A stretch of DNA of 64,000 nt from Mesorhizobium sp. M8A.F.Ca.ET.218.01.1.1 (GTDB lineage Bacteria; Pseudomonadota; Alphaproteobacteria; Rhizobiales; Rhizobiaceae). Made by a program: the position numbers and the translations under genes. This document shows positions 33,656-42,366 of the stretch, piece by piece (the first letter of the stretch is position 1; every line of letters begins with the position of its first letter). The notes beneath the pieces were generated by a model. It ran no database searches, was not told the DNA's origin, and saw nothing but the letters and a program-made list of their open reading frames with translations. The stretch spans positions 186,001 to 250,000 of the forward strand of contig NZ_SRUZ01000007.1 in NCBI RefSeq assembly GCF_004791165.1, written 5' to 3'.

Positions 33656-34477
33656 ATGCATCGCTTTTCCATCTGCCTCGCGTCGCTGATCGTCGCGACA
33701 TCGGCTCGCGCGGCGGATATCCTGCAGCCGCTTGCCACCGAGACGGCGGTGGCGCCGCGTATTTCCGGTTATGGCGAACTCTATCTCGGCGGACTGCGCT
33801 TCGTCGGCGACGATTACACGACGCGGGCCGGCGGCGGTGCCCTGCGCGTCAACATCCCGTTTGCACAGCGCTGGAATTTGCAGGGCGACCTGACTTACGA
33901 CCGCATATGGGGCCACTACGACGCGCTGGATGAAACGCGCGGTGCGATCCATGGCTTCTACCGCGATCCCGACCGTTTTGCCGCCGGCATCTTCGCCGCC
34001 TACACATCGGTCGGCGAAAGCGGCGTCACCGTGAACAATTATGCTGTCGGCCCGGAAGCACAACTCTATCTCGGCAACCTGACCCTCTATGGCCAGGCCA
34101 GTGTCGGCCAGCTCACCATCAGCGACTTTCACGGCGACCAGTGGGGCGTGCGCGCCGTGGCGCGTTATTTCGTCCGCAAGAACTTTCGCCTCGATGCGGA
34201 ACTCGACTTCAACCGAACCGACTACGACGGCACCAACGAGGACGTGGTCGGTGCGGCCGTCCAGGCCATGTACCGGTTCGACGAGACGCCCTGGGCGGTG
34301 TTCGGACGCTATGAATTCGAACGGAGGAAGTTCGAAACGTCCACCCAGGACCTCAGGGCAAACAAGGTCGTCATCGGCCTGCGCGCCAGCTTCGGCAGCG
34401 ACTCCCTCTTCGACGAGGACCGCAACGGCGCGACCATGGACACTTACCGGCCCGCTTCGGTGGTCAATACGAAGTGA
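33656..34477 (+). CDS. Outer-membrane beta-barrel protein, second type
   Basis: 273 residues with signal peptide MHRFSICLASLIVATSARAA. The mature part has alternating strands typical of a barrel: YGELYLGGLRFVGDDYTTRAGGGALRVNI, WNLQGDLTYDRIWGHYDA, FAAGIFAAYTS, LTLYGQASVGQLT, FRLDAELDFNRTDYD, WAVFGRYEFERRKFET, KVVIGLRASFG. It is not close to the Omp25 group. The C-terminus extends about 25 residues past the last strand without the terminal Phe. Probably in one transcript with the preceding gene (58-base gap). Confidence 0.8.
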   Translation: MHRFSICLASLIVATSARAADILQPLATETAVAPRISGYGELYLGGLRFVGDDYTTRAGGGALRVNIPFAQRWNLQGDLTYDRIWGHYDALDETRGAIHGFYRDPDRFAAGIFAAYTSVGESGVTVNNYAVGPEAQLYLGNLTLYGQASVGQLTISDFHGDQWGVRAVARYFVRKNFRLDAELDFNRTDYDGTNEDVVGAAVQAMYRFDETPWAVFGRYEFERRKFETSTQDLRANKVVIGLRASFGSDSLFDEDRNGATMDTYRPASVVNTK

Positions 34478-34555
34478 GCCGGCGGCACGGCTGAAAGCGC
34501 GGCCGTGATCGCATCGCAATTGGCTGCATGACTGGAGGCAATCGCGTCCCGCCGC

Positions 34556-34774
34556 TCACGCTTGGGCGGTGCGTCGCTTCGAAAGCGACTGCCACAACTC
34601 GGTTTCCTCGGTGAAGCCACCTTCGAAAGCTTCCATGACTTCGCGCGCCAGCTGGTCTCTCTGATCCTTGTCCTTGAGGGCCAGACGGCGCTCTCGGCAC
34701 AGCTGGTCGAACACCTTCTGGAGAAGGTCCAGATCGTCGGACGTGAACATGCTGGTGAATTTTGAGAAAGCCAT
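34556..34774 (-). CDS. Small conserved hypothetical protein
   Basis: 72 residues: AFSKFTSMFTSDDLDLLQKVFDQLCRERRLALKDKDQRDQLAREVMEAFEGGFTEETELWQSL, two helices that recall short rhizobial proteins of unknown function. Excellent ribosome binding site GGGAGGAGAGCGCC before the ATG. Start is firm. Convergent with the barrel gene. Confidence 0.7.
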   Translation of the reverse strand: MAFSKFTSMFTSDDLDLLQKVFDQLCRERRLALKDKDQRDQLAREVMEAFEGGFTEETELWQSLSKRRTAQA

Positions 34775-35068
34775 GGCGCTCTCCTCCCTCGTCGGGCGAA
34801 AGCACCTGAGTTGACTTTCAAGCGTCCGTTTGCCTGGGTTGGTGCGGACGACAAGGCACACTACACCCGCGGCGGCGGCTTTACGAATCTTTTGTAGTCG
34901 TAGAACCAAACCGGCCCAATACCGATCGCTGCCTTGCGTTGCCAGATCGGTGGCTGCGGTGCTAACCGAAAAAGGCGGACGGGAATCGGCGTTGAAGCAA
35001 TGCGCGCCGCCTTTCTCAACAACATCCCGAACAGAACATCTCTTGCCCACCGTGGAGAAACAATTTTC

Positions 35069-35584
35069 ATGCAAAAATCAACCAAGGCGATCCGGGTCGC
35101 CGCGCCGTTGCTTGCGATTTTGGGCATGGTCGCACCATTCATATTACCAATGACTCATATATCTTCGGCGCAGGCTCAGGAGGAATATCTTCCGACCCAG
35201 AAGGACTTTGTCGGCAAATGGCAACTCAGCGGCGCCACCACCCGGCCGCCGCGCGACATGAAGGATGCGCCCACGCCGGAACAGGAAGCCGCCGCCAATG
35301 AGTTCCAGCAGACGGTGACCGCGTTTTACGACGCGTTCGATTATCTGGAGATCACGGCGGATGGCCGCTACAATTTCCATCAGCCCGGCGACCCGACATC
35401 GGGTTCCTGCGTCTGGTGCGGAACCTGGTCCTTCAGCAAGAGTTCGCTATGGCTCGAGCTGGACACGGCGCCCAGGCTCGATATCTACGCCAAGGGCGGC
35501 GACATCCAGATGACCTACACCGCCGAACCCGACGAAAAATCGAAATACGCCTGGCTGGTCTTCGGCTGGACGAAGGTTGATTAG
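35069..35584 (+). CDS. Hypothetical secreted or membrane-anchored protein
   Basis: 171 residues with a hydrophobic N-terminus (KAIRVAAPLLAILGMVAPFILPMTHISSAQAQ, cleavage after AQA near residue 36). The mature part reads PTQKDFVGKWQLSG, YLEITADGRYNFHQPGDPTSGSCVWCGTWSFSKSSLWLELDT, a lipocalin-like pattern (GxW followed by strands). The Cys pair CVWC could form a disulfide or bind metal. Function unknown. ATG at 35069 preferred, with GGAGA upstream. Confidence 0.7.
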   Translation: MQKSTKAIRVAAPLLAILGMVAPFILPMTHISSAQAQEEYLPTQKDFVGKWQLSGATTRPPRDMKDAPTPEQEAAANEFQQTVTAFYDAFDYLEITADGRYNFHQPGDPTSGSCVWCGTWSFSKSSLWLELDTAPRLDIYAKGGDIQMTYTAEPDEKSKYAWLVFGWTKVD

Positions 35585-35650
35585 ACGGCGCCCCGCGACG
35601 CCCCCGAGCAAATTCGACGGGGTCCGAGCGGCTTTTCATCCATCTCGTAT

Positions 35651-35664
35651 TCTCGTATACGAGA
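35651..35664. promoter_or_regulatory. Palindromic operator before the C39-peptidase/ddl genes
   Basis: TCTCGTATACGAGA, a perfect 14-base palindrome, immediately preceded by the half site TCTCGTAT at 35643-35650. Located 26 bases upstream of the peptidase start. Sites of this symmetry are bound by GntR, TetR or HTH-type dimers; no regulator gene is next to it. Confidence 0.55.
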
Positions 35665-35689
35665 TTGATTGGCTACCCGAGGAATCCGC

Positions 35690-36307
35690 ATGAGTCCACT
35701 GCCTGAAGCCGTGCCGTTTTTCAGTCAGTGGGAGACGCCCGACATGACGCTGGCGGTGCTCGCCGATGGCGCTGAGGCCGCGTTGCGGCGGGATCCGCTA
35801 TGGCAGGGATCGGGTGCCGCCACGCGCGACGAATACGCGGTCTGGGCCGCCAATGTCTGCGGCATGGCGTGTCTCAAGATGATCCTGGCGACGCGTGGCC
35901 AGATCGTGCCGACGATCGAACTGGCAAGACGGTGCACCGGATATGGCGGCTATGTCGTCAATGAAGGCTCGATCAAGGGGCTGATCTACGCGCCTTTCGT
36001 TGCCTTCGTGAAGCAGGAATTCGGCCTCGAGGCCGAGGTGATGACCAATGTCGCGACGGCGGACATTCCAGCGATCCTCGCCCGGTCGCGCTTCTTCATC
36101 GCTTCGGTCAGCAGTTCGATCCGCTGGCCCGAGCGCGAGGCGCCATCGAAGGGCGGACACCTGGTTCTGGTCACCGCCGCGTCGGATGAGGGTTTTCGCT
36201 TTCACAACCCATCCGGCCATACCAGCGCCACACAGGCAAACGCAGTGTTGGCGCCAGGCGATTTCGATCGTTTCTTCGCCAATCGCGGCATTGCCGTCGC
36301 CATTTGA
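35690..36307 (+). CDS. C39-like cysteine peptidase family protein
   Basis: 205 residues of the peptidase C39-like (papain-like) fold. The nucleophile Cys lies in WAANVCGMACLKMIL, the His in KGGHLVLVTAA, and the third residue in FRFHNPSGHTSA. No signal peptide, so it acts in the cytoplasm, and no transporter domain is attached. Start set by GAGGAATCCGC before the ATG at 35690. The D-Ala-D-Ala ligase gene starts 23 bases later, so the pair is one operon. Substrate unknown. Confidence 0.78.
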   Translation: MSPLPEAVPFFSQWETPDMTLAVLADGAEAALRRDPLWQGSGAATRDEYAVWAANVCGMACLKMILATRGQIVPTIELARRCTGYGGYVVNEGSIKGLIYAPFVAFVKQEFGLEAEVMTNVATADIPAILARSRFFIASVSSSIRWPEREAPSKGGHLVLVTAASDEGFRFHNPSGHTSATQANAVLAPGDFDRFFANRGIAVAI

Positions 36308-36330
36308 TTTTCGACAGTTGAGGGATTTCG

Positions 36331-37410
36331 ATGACCGGAAAGATCAGGGTTGCCATCCTCTATGGCGGGCGCTCGGCCGAGCACGACGTGTCGCGGCTGT
36401 CGGCGGCCAACGTGCTGAAGGCGATCGACCGGACGCGCTACGAGGTGGTGCCGATCGCCATTTCCCGGGAGGGCAGGTGGCTGCTGCAATCCTCGTCCGA
36501 GGCTGGCGGCGATGGGGCAGGGGCTCCGGTGTCGGAGGACGGCGTGGAGGTCGCCCTGCTGCCCGGCGGCAAGGGCCGGCTGATCCCGGCGTCGCACGAG
36601 GGAATACGGGCTGACCTTACGCCTGTCGATGTCGTCTTTCCCGTGCTGCACGGTCCCTTCGGCGAGGACGGCTCGGTGCAGGGCTATGCGGAAGTCGCCG
36701 ATGTCGCCTATGTCGGCTGCGGCATTCTGGCTTCCGCCGCCGCCATGGACAAGGACGTCGCCAAGCGGCTCATGCGCGAGGCCGGCCTTGCCGTCGCCCG
36801 CTCGGTCACCGTGCACAGAGGCGATGTCGGTTCGTTCCAGGAGATCGCCGGGGCGCTTGGGCTGCCTTTCTTCGCCAAGCCGGCACGCCAGGGCTCGTCC
36901 TTCGGGGTGAGCAAGGTGAACGACGGGGATGGCTTTGAAGCGGCCGTCGAAACGGCTTTCCGCTACGACGGCAAGGTGCTGATCGAGGAGTTCGTCGAAG
37001 GCCGCGAGATCGAGTGCTCGGTGTTGCAACGGGCAGGCGGCTCGCTCACGGTTTCGCTGCCGGGCGAGATCATCCCGGCCGGCAAGCATGGCTTCTACAC
37101 CTATGAGGCCAAATATCTCGATGCCGACGGCGCGATGGTCAAAGTGCCCGCCGACGTCCCCGCCGCGATCGCCGACAGAGCGAGGGACATGGCTGGGCAA
37201 GCCTTCAAGGCGCTGGGCTGCGAGGCCATGGCGCGCGTCGACTTCTTCCTGCGTGCCGACGGCTCCCTGCTGGTCAACGAGGTCAACACGCTGCCCGGCT
37301 TCACCGACATCTCGATGTACGCCAAGGCGCTGGCGGCGATCGGCATCGGCTACGCGGAGGTCATCGACGCGCTGATCGAGCACGCGCTGGCGCGGCACGG
37401 CGTGCGCTGA
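36331..37410 (+). CDS. ddl: D-alanine--D-alanine ligase
   Basis: 359-residue ATP-grasp ligase that joins two D-alanines for peptidoglycan. Conserved parts: LYGGRSAEHDVSRLSA (N-terminal loop with Glu and Ser), VFPVLHGPFGEDG, the ATP-binding KPARQGSSFGVSKV, the omega loop FYTYEAKYLD with the Tyr of D-Ala-D-Ala enzymes, and MARVDFFLRADGSLLVNEVNTLPGFT with the Mg ligands. DdlA-type length. It is not in a mur/fts cluster but next to a C39-like peptidase, so it may be a second, accessory ligase. Confidence 0.92.
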   Translation: MTGKIRVAILYGGRSAEHDVSRLSAANVLKAIDRTRYEVVPIAISREGRWLLQSSSEAGGDGAGAPVSEDGVEVALLPGGKGRLIPASHEGIRADLTPVDVVFPVLHGPFGEDGSVQGYAEVADVAYVGCGILASAAAMDKDVAKRLMREAGLAVARSVTVHRGDVGSFQEIAGALGLPFFAKPARQGSSFGVSKVNDGDGFEAAVETAFRYDGKVLIEEFVEGREIECSVLQRAGGSLTVSLPGEIIPAGKHGFYTYEAKYLDADGAMVKVPADVPAAIADRARDMAGQAFKALGCEAMARVDFFLRADGSLLVNEVNTLPGFTDISMYAKALAAIGIGYAEVIDALIEHALARHGVR

Positions 37411-37570
37411 TCCGATCCGGGCAGGCAGCCCGTCGGAAGGCCGGTGCGCCCTTTCAGCACGGTCGCCACGCCGGATAAACTGCGCCTTGAACGACGTGTG
37501 TTTCACCTCTGGCTAATGTTGTACGCCGGCTCTATATGCCCGATCATGGAGCCGGCAGGAGGGACAGGGA

Positions 37571-39559
37571 ATGGCGGCCAATCGTCGAAACGGGATGGCA
37601 TCGCCGCCTCATGGATTGGAGGATATTCTTTCGCCCGCCGCCCCACACCCTCGAACGTCATTGCCCAATGTGGCCACCATCGTCACCACGGTGGCGGCGC
37701 TCTATTTCGGGCGTGAGGTTTTCCTGCCGATAGCAATCGCGCTGTTGCTGACTTTCGCGCTCGCCCCTCTTGTGTCCGCGCTCAAACGGGCCGGTATTCC
37801 CCGGATTGCCGCCGTCATCGTCAGCGTTTTGGGGGCGTTCGCCGCCCTTGCCCTGTTCAGCTTCATTCTCGCCACGCAGGTCAGCGAACTGGCGCAGAAC
37901 ATCCCGGTCTACCAGACCAACATCCTGACCAAGATCCGCTCGCTCAAGGAGACCGGAGTCGGCGGAGGGATCATTGCCAGGTTGGGCAAGGTTGTCGAAC
38001 GTGTCGGCCAGGAGATCGACAGGCAGGAGACGTCGCCGCCGGCCGCCACCCCGGAAAAGCCGCCGCGTGAGCCGGTGCCGGTCGAGATCGTCTCGCGCGA
38101 AAGGCCGCTGGAGGTCCTGCAGAACATAGTCGGGCCGCTGATCAGCCCGCTCGGATCGGCCGGGCTGATCATCGTGGTCGTCATCTTCATGCTGCTCGAG
38201 CGAGAGGACTTGCGCGACCGCTTCATCCGGCTTGTCGGTTATGGCGACCTTCACCGCACCACCGAGGCGCTTCAGGATGCCGGCAAGCGTGTTGGCCGGT
38301 ACCTGCTGATGCAACTGGTCGTCAACATTTTGTACGCGATACCGATAGCGATCGGGTTGTGGATCCTCGGCATTCCAAATGCCTTGCTATGGGGATTGCT
38401 CGCGTTAGCCCTGCGGTTTGTTCCTTACATCGGGCCTGCCATAGGCATGCTGCTGCCGCTGTTCCTGGCGCTGGCCGTGGCGCCAGGCTGGTCGCTCGTG
38501 CTGTGGACAGCCGCCCTGTTCGTGGTGATGGAACTGGTTACCGGCAATGTCGTCGAACCCTGGCTTTATGGTTCGCGAACCGGGCTGTCATCCCTCGCCA
38601 TCATCGTAGCGGCCATCTTCTGGACGTGGCTCTGGGGGCCGCTTGGGCTGGTCCTGTCAACACCGCTCACCGTGTGCCTGGTGGTGCTGGGCAGGCACGT
38701 GCCGCAGTTCGAGTTCCTCGATGTGCTCTTCGGCAACGAGCCTGTGCTCGAACCCCATGCGCGCCTCTACCAGCGTCTGCTGGCCGGTGATCCGGACGAA
38801 GCCACGGACCACGCCGAAGAGATGCTGGAAGAGAAATATCTGGTCGATTTCTACGACAAGGTCGCTATTCCCGCACTTCTGCTGGGTGAGCAGGACCGCG
38901 CGCGCGGTGTCATGGGCGATCAGCAAAGGCGGCAGTTGGCGGCCAGTGCGCAGGCGCTGGTGGCAAACCTCGACGAAAGTGCGCAGGAGGAAGCGGATGA
39001 GGAGGATGGCACGCTCGTGGCCGCGGAGGCGAGCGACGACGGTGAGACCGCCGGCGAGGAGGAGGCCGACCTGCCCGACGGCACGGATATGTCGGTGCTT
39101 TGCGCTGGCGGGCGTGGCGAGCTTGACGACGCCGCAGCAGCCATGCTGGCCCAGGTCCTGGAAGTCCAGGGCACGACGGTCTCGAAGGCAGGCTTTGCAG
39201 ACATGGAACCGGGAGGTATTCGCCGCCTCGAACTCGACACCGTCGACACGGTCGTGGTTGGCTTCCTGAACCCGGATTCCATCAAGCACGCCCGGTTTCT
39301 GGTTCGCCGGCTAAAGCGCACGAAGGCAGCGCTGCGGGTGGGCATCGTGTTCTGGTCGGAGACCGGAAATGAGGACAAGGACGCAGCCGTCAAACTGGCC
39401 CAGGACATCAACGCGGATTTCGTGGCGCATGGCATGATGGATGCCGTGGTGGGCGCGCTGTCGAACGAGCCGCCGGTCGCCCTGAAGCTCGTTGCCAAAC
39501 GCCGCATGCGGCGTCAGCGGGCCACCCCGAGAAAGGCCTCGGCCACCGCTGCGAGCTAG
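37571..39559 (+). CDS. AI-2E/PerM family permease with long cytosolic C-terminal extension
   Basis: 662 residues, against about 350 for the family. The permease core spans about residues 30-390, with seven or eight transmembrane helices and the family motif ALRFVPYIGPAIGMLLPLF. After it come an acidic linker (about 480-520: ESAQEEADEEDG, DDGETAGEEEADLPDG) and an alpha/beta domain (about 525-640: MSVLCAGGRGELDDAAAAMLAQVLEVQGTTVS...), which resembles a Rossmann or B12-binding-like fold. A segment of about 65 residues with Pro/Glu-rich sequence lies between the first helices. Cargo is unproven; family members include AI-2 exporters and Na+/H+ antiporters. Confidence 0.85.
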   Translation: MAANRRNGMASPPHGLEDILSPAAPHPRTSLPNVATIVTTVAALYFGREVFLPIAIALLLTFALAPLVSALKRAGIPRIAAVIVSVLGAFAALALFSFILATQVSELAQNIPVYQTNILTKIRSLKETGVGGGIIARLGKVVERVGQEIDRQETSPPAATPEKPPREPVPVEIVSRERPLEVLQNIVGPLISPLGSAGLIIVVVIFMLLEREDLRDRFIRLVGYGDLHRTTEALQDAGKRVGRYLLMQLVVNILYAIPIAIGLWILGIPNALLWGLLALALRFVPYIGPAIGMLLPLFLALAVAPGWSLVLWTAALFVVMELVTGNVVEPWLYGSRTGLSSLAIIVAAIFWTWLWGPLGLVLSTPLTVCLVVLGRHVPQFEFLDVLFGNEPVLEPHARLYQRLLAGDPDEATDHAEEMLEEKYLVDFYDKVAIPALLLGEQDRARGVMGDQQRRQLAASAQALVANLDESAQEEADEEDGTLVAAEASDDGETAGEEEADLPDGTDMSVLCAGGRGELDDAAAAMLAQVLEVQGTTVSKAGFADMEPGGIRRLELDTVDTVVVGFLNPDSIKHARFLVRRLKRTKAALRVGIVFWSETGNEDKDAAVKLAQDINADFVAHGMMDAVVGALSNEPPVALKLVAKRRMRRQRATPRKASATAAS

Positions 39560-39598
39560 GGCAATTCCCGGAAAAGTGTGTAGGGGTTTCGCGGTCGT

Positions 39599-39784
39599 TT
39601 ACATATTTGAAGCAACGTCGCGGGAGGAGGGCGGCTTGGGCTTGTGGGCTGGCCGCATCTTCGCGGTCTGGTGGGGAAGGCGGGAAACAGGTTTGACCGG
39701 ATTTCCAGCGACCGGTGCCTGAACCTTGCGGCGCCGGAGCCAGTTGGAAGACAGTTCGGCAAGCAGACTGCGCAGGGTCTTCAC
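39599..39784 (-). CDS. Small basic protein with EcfG-type promoter
   Basis: 61 residues, strongly basic (MKTLRSLLAELSSNWLRRRK, then a Pro/Lys-rich tail). GTG start at 39784 with an excellent site GGAGGAG seven bases upstream and a GGAAC-N17-GTT promoter at 39813-39837. The tail is low-complexity, so the coding call rests on start signals and promoter. Function unknown. Confidence 0.5.
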   Translation of the reverse strand: MKTLRSLLAELSSNWLRRRKVQAPVAGNPVKPVSRLPHQTAKMRPAHKPKPPSSRDVASNM

Positions 39785-39812
39785 AACATTCTCCTCCGTC
39801 GGGCGATGCAGT

Positions 39813-39837
39813 AACCTCCAGAGACCGGACTTGTTCC
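39813..39837 (-). promoter_or_regulatory. EcfG-type (general stress) promoter
   Basis: On the minus strand GGAAC, 17 bases, GTT (last four GGTT instead of CGTT), 29 bases before the small basic protein. The alphaproteobacterial EcfG consensus is GGAAC-N16/17-CGTT. Confidence 0.55.
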
Positions 39838-39876
39838 ACTGCGCTTGGAGCCGTGGCGGTCCGCAGGCTTTTTTGA

Positions 39877-40185
39877 CTATTGCATCGAGGCTGACCGAGG
39901 AAGATCGAACGGCATGACCGCACTCTCCTCGCCATTGTCGACGAGCCCGTTCCCACTCGCAGCCAAGCCGTTGCCCAGAGCGTCGAATTCGATTGCCGCG
40001 CCAAGCACCTGGGCAGCGTGCAGGACAAGGTATTCGACATCCTCGAGGGCGACATTCTCGGCCAGGTTTCGCACCCTGATCTGTTCGGCCACCGCGCTGA
40101 TGTTGACGATGCCTGCCATCTCAAAGGCCCTCTGGACCGCCGAATTGACGTCGTCCAGCAACCGCGAAGAGTATTCGTACCGCAT
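39877..40185 (-). CDS. Small hypothetical protein
   Basis: 102 residues: MRYEYSSRLLDDVNSAVQRAFEM, then AEQIRVRNLAENVALEDVEYLVLHAAQVLGAAIEFDALGNGL. Mostly helical; the middle (IRVRNLAENVALEDVEYLVLHAA) is amphipathic. Start is firm: GGGAGGTTTAA before the ATG. No recognised family. First gene of the stress-gene islet on this strand. Confidence 0.7.
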   Translation of the reverse strand: MRYEYSSRLLDDVNSAVQRAFEMAGIVNISAVAEQIRVRNLAENVALEDVEYLVLHAAQVLGAAIEFDALGNGLAASGNGLVDNGEESAVMPFDLPRSASMQ

Positions 40186-40367
40186 TTAAACCTCCCTTGG
40201 AGGGTTGTTTCTATCCATGTCGCAGCATGCGCCAGGTGGACGCGGATGACAAGCGAATTCTCAAAAATATTTGAATAAAATCAATAAGTTAGCATAGTGA
40301 TGCAAGTGGGGGTCCGACGTCTTATTCTCATCATGGGTTAGATGCGCCGTTCCCCCACTGGCGGCAC

Positions 40368-40396
40368 TTGACGCATTATGAGGCAAACCCTATTTA
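40368..40396 (+). promoter_or_regulatory. Sigma-70 promoter of the small RHH-like gene
   Basis: TTGACG (40368-40373), a 17-base spacer and TATTTA (40391-40396) in an AT-rich stretch; transcription would begin near 40403, about 50 bases before the ATG. An inverted repeat AGTGGGGG / CCCCCACT (40305-40312 and 40352-40359) lies just upstream. Confidence 0.55.
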
Positions 40397-40455
40397 TTAG
40401 CTGAACGAGGTAGATACTAACTCGACACATTCTCAGCTCCAGCGAGGAAGCTTAG

Positions 40456-40701
40456 ATGGCTGACCTGGAACGTCCGGAACGGCTGCAGATCATGCTCACC
40501 GTTGACGAATTGATGGCCCTGGAAAACTGGCGCTTCGAAAAGCGCATGCCGAGCCGCTCCGCCGCGGTCAGGGAACTATTGCGCCGGGGTCTGGCCTCCG
40601 ATGGCTTCCTCGCCGCCGGGCAAGGGACCAAATCGCAGGAATTCGGCGTGCTGGCGCCCGAGGTCGATGGCAGAAGGCCAAACGGCGGGACAGCTGAGTA
40701 A
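40456..40701 (+). CDS. Small ribbon-helix-helix-like protein
   Basis: 81 residues. The part RLQIMLTVDELMALENWRFEKRMPSRSAAVRELLRRGL has the strand-helix-helix pattern of MetJ/Arc DNA-binding proteins, often found in rhizobia as stand-alone proteins. The C-terminal tail is glycine-rich and probably unstructured. GAGGAAGCTTAG precedes the ATG. No toxin gene follows, so an antitoxin role is not supported. Confidence 0.8.
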   Translation: MADLERPERLQIMLTVDELMALENWRFEKRMPSRSAAVRELLRRGLASDGFLAAGQGTKSQEFGVLAPEVDGRRPNGGTAE

Positions 40702-40776
40702 GCCGGGAGCTGCGGATTCCTTAATTCCGTCAGGGGGGCGATTGCCTCGATTGGTTTGCGGGCTAGTTAGGTGGCC

Positions 40777-41859
40777 ATGACGGAATTCCTGGCGGCGATG
40801 AGTGATGTTGAAGACAAGGGACGATTGGGCGCGAGCGCCGATGCGCGGCTGGCGGCGATTGTCGATTCCTCTTTCGATGCGATCATCAGCAAGGATCTGA
40901 CCAGCGTCATCACAAGCTGGAACCTCGCTGCTGAACGCATGTTCGGCTACAGCCCCGAGGAAGCGGTGGGGCAGTCCATCCTCATGCTGATACCCGATCA
41001 CCTCAAGGGCGAAGAGACGGAGATCATCAGCCGGGTTCGCAGCGGCGATCGCGTGGCGAGCTATGAGACGACCAGAAGGCGCAAGGATGGCTCGCTCATT
41101 GCCGTTTCGCTGACGGTTTCGCCAGTCAGGAACGGCGTAGGCGAGATCATCGGCGCTTCGCAGATCGCCCGCGACATCTCCGCCGCCAAGGAGAGCGAGC
41201 GCCGCATCAGGCTGTTGATGCGCGAGGTCAACCATCGCGTCAAGAACCAGTTCGCGGTCATCCTGTCGATGGTCAGGGAGACGAGCAAGCGCTCGAGCGA
41301 CCCGCAAGAGTTCGAGGAACTGATACGCGCCCGCATCATGGCGCTGTCGCGCTCGCATGATCTGCTCGTCACCTCGGAGTGGGCGGGAGCGAGCCTCTTC
41401 GACCTGATCCAGGAGCATCTGAAGCCCTTCGGCCGCGAGGAGCAGATCCTGCTTTCCGGGCCGGTCCTGACGCTGCAGTCGAACGCGGTGCAGAACCTCG
41501 GCATGGCTTTCCACGAGCTCGGCACGAACTCGTCCAAATATGGCGCCCTGTCCAGTGATGCCGGCCGGGTCGAGATCACCTGGACGATAGGCTCTAGCGC
41601 CTTGGGCGAGCGTGAATTCCAGTTGACCTGGGAGGAGACATCCAAGCCTCGTCCCGGCGACCGGCGCGACGAGACCACGCGCAAGGGGTTCGGCACCGTC
41701 GTGCTGCAGCGTGTGGCGCCGCAGTCGCTGGGTGGCTCAGCCGTTCTGGAACGGTCGCCCGGCCATTTGAAATGGCGATTGAGCGCGCCCCTGGCCTCCA
41801 TCATCGTGGCGCAAGCCGGTACCGAGCCCATCGCCGATGCGGCGGGTTTGGGTATTTAG
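40777..41859 (+). CDS. PAS-HWE family sensor histidine kinase
   Basis: 360 residues, soluble. A PAS domain (about 25-145: RLAAIVDSSFDAIISKDLTSVITSWNLAAERMFGYSPEEAVGQS...) is followed by the phosphoacceptor MREVNHRVKNQFAVILSM with its His, and an ATPase domain with FHELGTNSSKYGALS (N-box) and RKGFGTVVLQRV. HisKA-2/HWE kinases with PAS sensors are the usual input of the alphaproteobacterial general stress pathway (PhyR-NepR-EcfG), which fits its position among genes with EcfG promoters. No response regulator is adjacent. GTG at 40771 is an alternative start. Confidence 0.9.
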   Translation: MTEFLAAMSDVEDKGRLGASADARLAAIVDSSFDAIISKDLTSVITSWNLAAERMFGYSPEEAVGQSILMLIPDHLKGEETEIISRVRSGDRVASYETTRRRKDGSLIAVSLTVSPVRNGVGEIIGASQIARDISAAKESERRIRLLMREVNHRVKNQFAVILSMVRETSKRSSDPQEFEELIRARIMALSRSHDLLVTSEWAGASLFDLIQEHLKPFGREEQILLSGPVLTLQSNAVQNLGMAFHELGTNSSKYGALSSDAGRVEITWTIGSSALGEREFQLTWEETSKPRPGDRRDETTRKGFGTVVLQRVAPQSLGGSAVLERSPGHLKWRLSAPLASIIVAQAGTEPIADAAGLGI

Positions 41860-41950
41860 ATTCGAGATTTCAATAGGTTGTCCGTTCGATCCTGAACGAG
41901 GAAGCTTGGTTGCCGCCGGGCAGGTGCGCGTAGAAATAGCGGTCATGGTG

Positions 41951-41979
41951 GGGCGGCGGGGGACCCCGCCGCCCGTTTT
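41951..41979. terminator. Bidirectional terminator
   Basis: Ten-base stem GGGCGGCGGG / CCCGCCGCCC with a GGAC loop, followed by GTTTT. It lies between the convergent kinase and DUF378 genes and may serve both. Confidence 0.75.
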
Positions 41980-41984
41980 ACCGG

Positions 41985-42218
41985 TCACGGATGATGATGG
42001 ATATGCCTTTCGGCATCGACTTCGCCAACCGTGAAGCTCTGGAAGCCCGGCATGAGCTGCCATATGGCGGCAAGACCGATGACCGTATAGGCGAGGCGGG
42101 CCAAGGTGGCTCCACCAAGGGCCGTGCCGATCACGTCATAGCCCGTTACGCCCATGGCCAGCCAGTTGAGACCACCAAGGATGATAAGGGCGAGGGTGAC
42201 GAGGTTCATGATGCGCAT
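41985..42218 (-). CDS. DUF378 small inner-membrane protein
   Basis: 77 residues with two transmembrane helices: NLVTLALIILGGLNWLAMGVTGYDVIG and ARLAYTVIGLAAIWQLMP. The GGLNWLxxG motif is the DUF378 signature. The C-terminus HIHHHP is histidine-rich. Function of the family is unknown. CAGGAGGCG before the ATG, and a perfect EcfG promoter 40 bases further upstream, mark it as a general-stress gene. Confidence 0.92.
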   Translation of the reverse strand: MRIMNLVTLALIILGGLNWLAMGVTGYDVIGTALGGATLARLAYTVIGLAAIWQLMPGFQSFTVGEVDAERHIHHHP

Positions 42219-42258
42219 AAACGCCTCCTGATGTTGCCTGAACAAACGCCGGAAGAAA

Positions 42259-42283
42259 AACGCCTGTGGTTTCAGGAGGTTCC
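42259..42283 (-). promoter_or_regulatory. EcfG-type promoter of the DUF378 gene
   Basis: Minus strand GGAAC, 16 bases, CGTT: exact match to the EcfG consensus, with the -10 part 41 bases before the DUF378 ATG. Confidence 0.8.
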
Positions 42284-42366
42284 GTCAATCACGGAATTGT
42301 GAACGGTGGTAACGAGCGTGAGCGGTGGCTGGGCGCGAAATCAGGCCGGGTTGCGGCGCCTGGAGC

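Noticed and set aside
40456..40701. Antitoxin of a toxin-antitoxin pair
   Set aside because: No toxin-sized gene overlaps or follows; the next gene is a histidine kinase with its own region.
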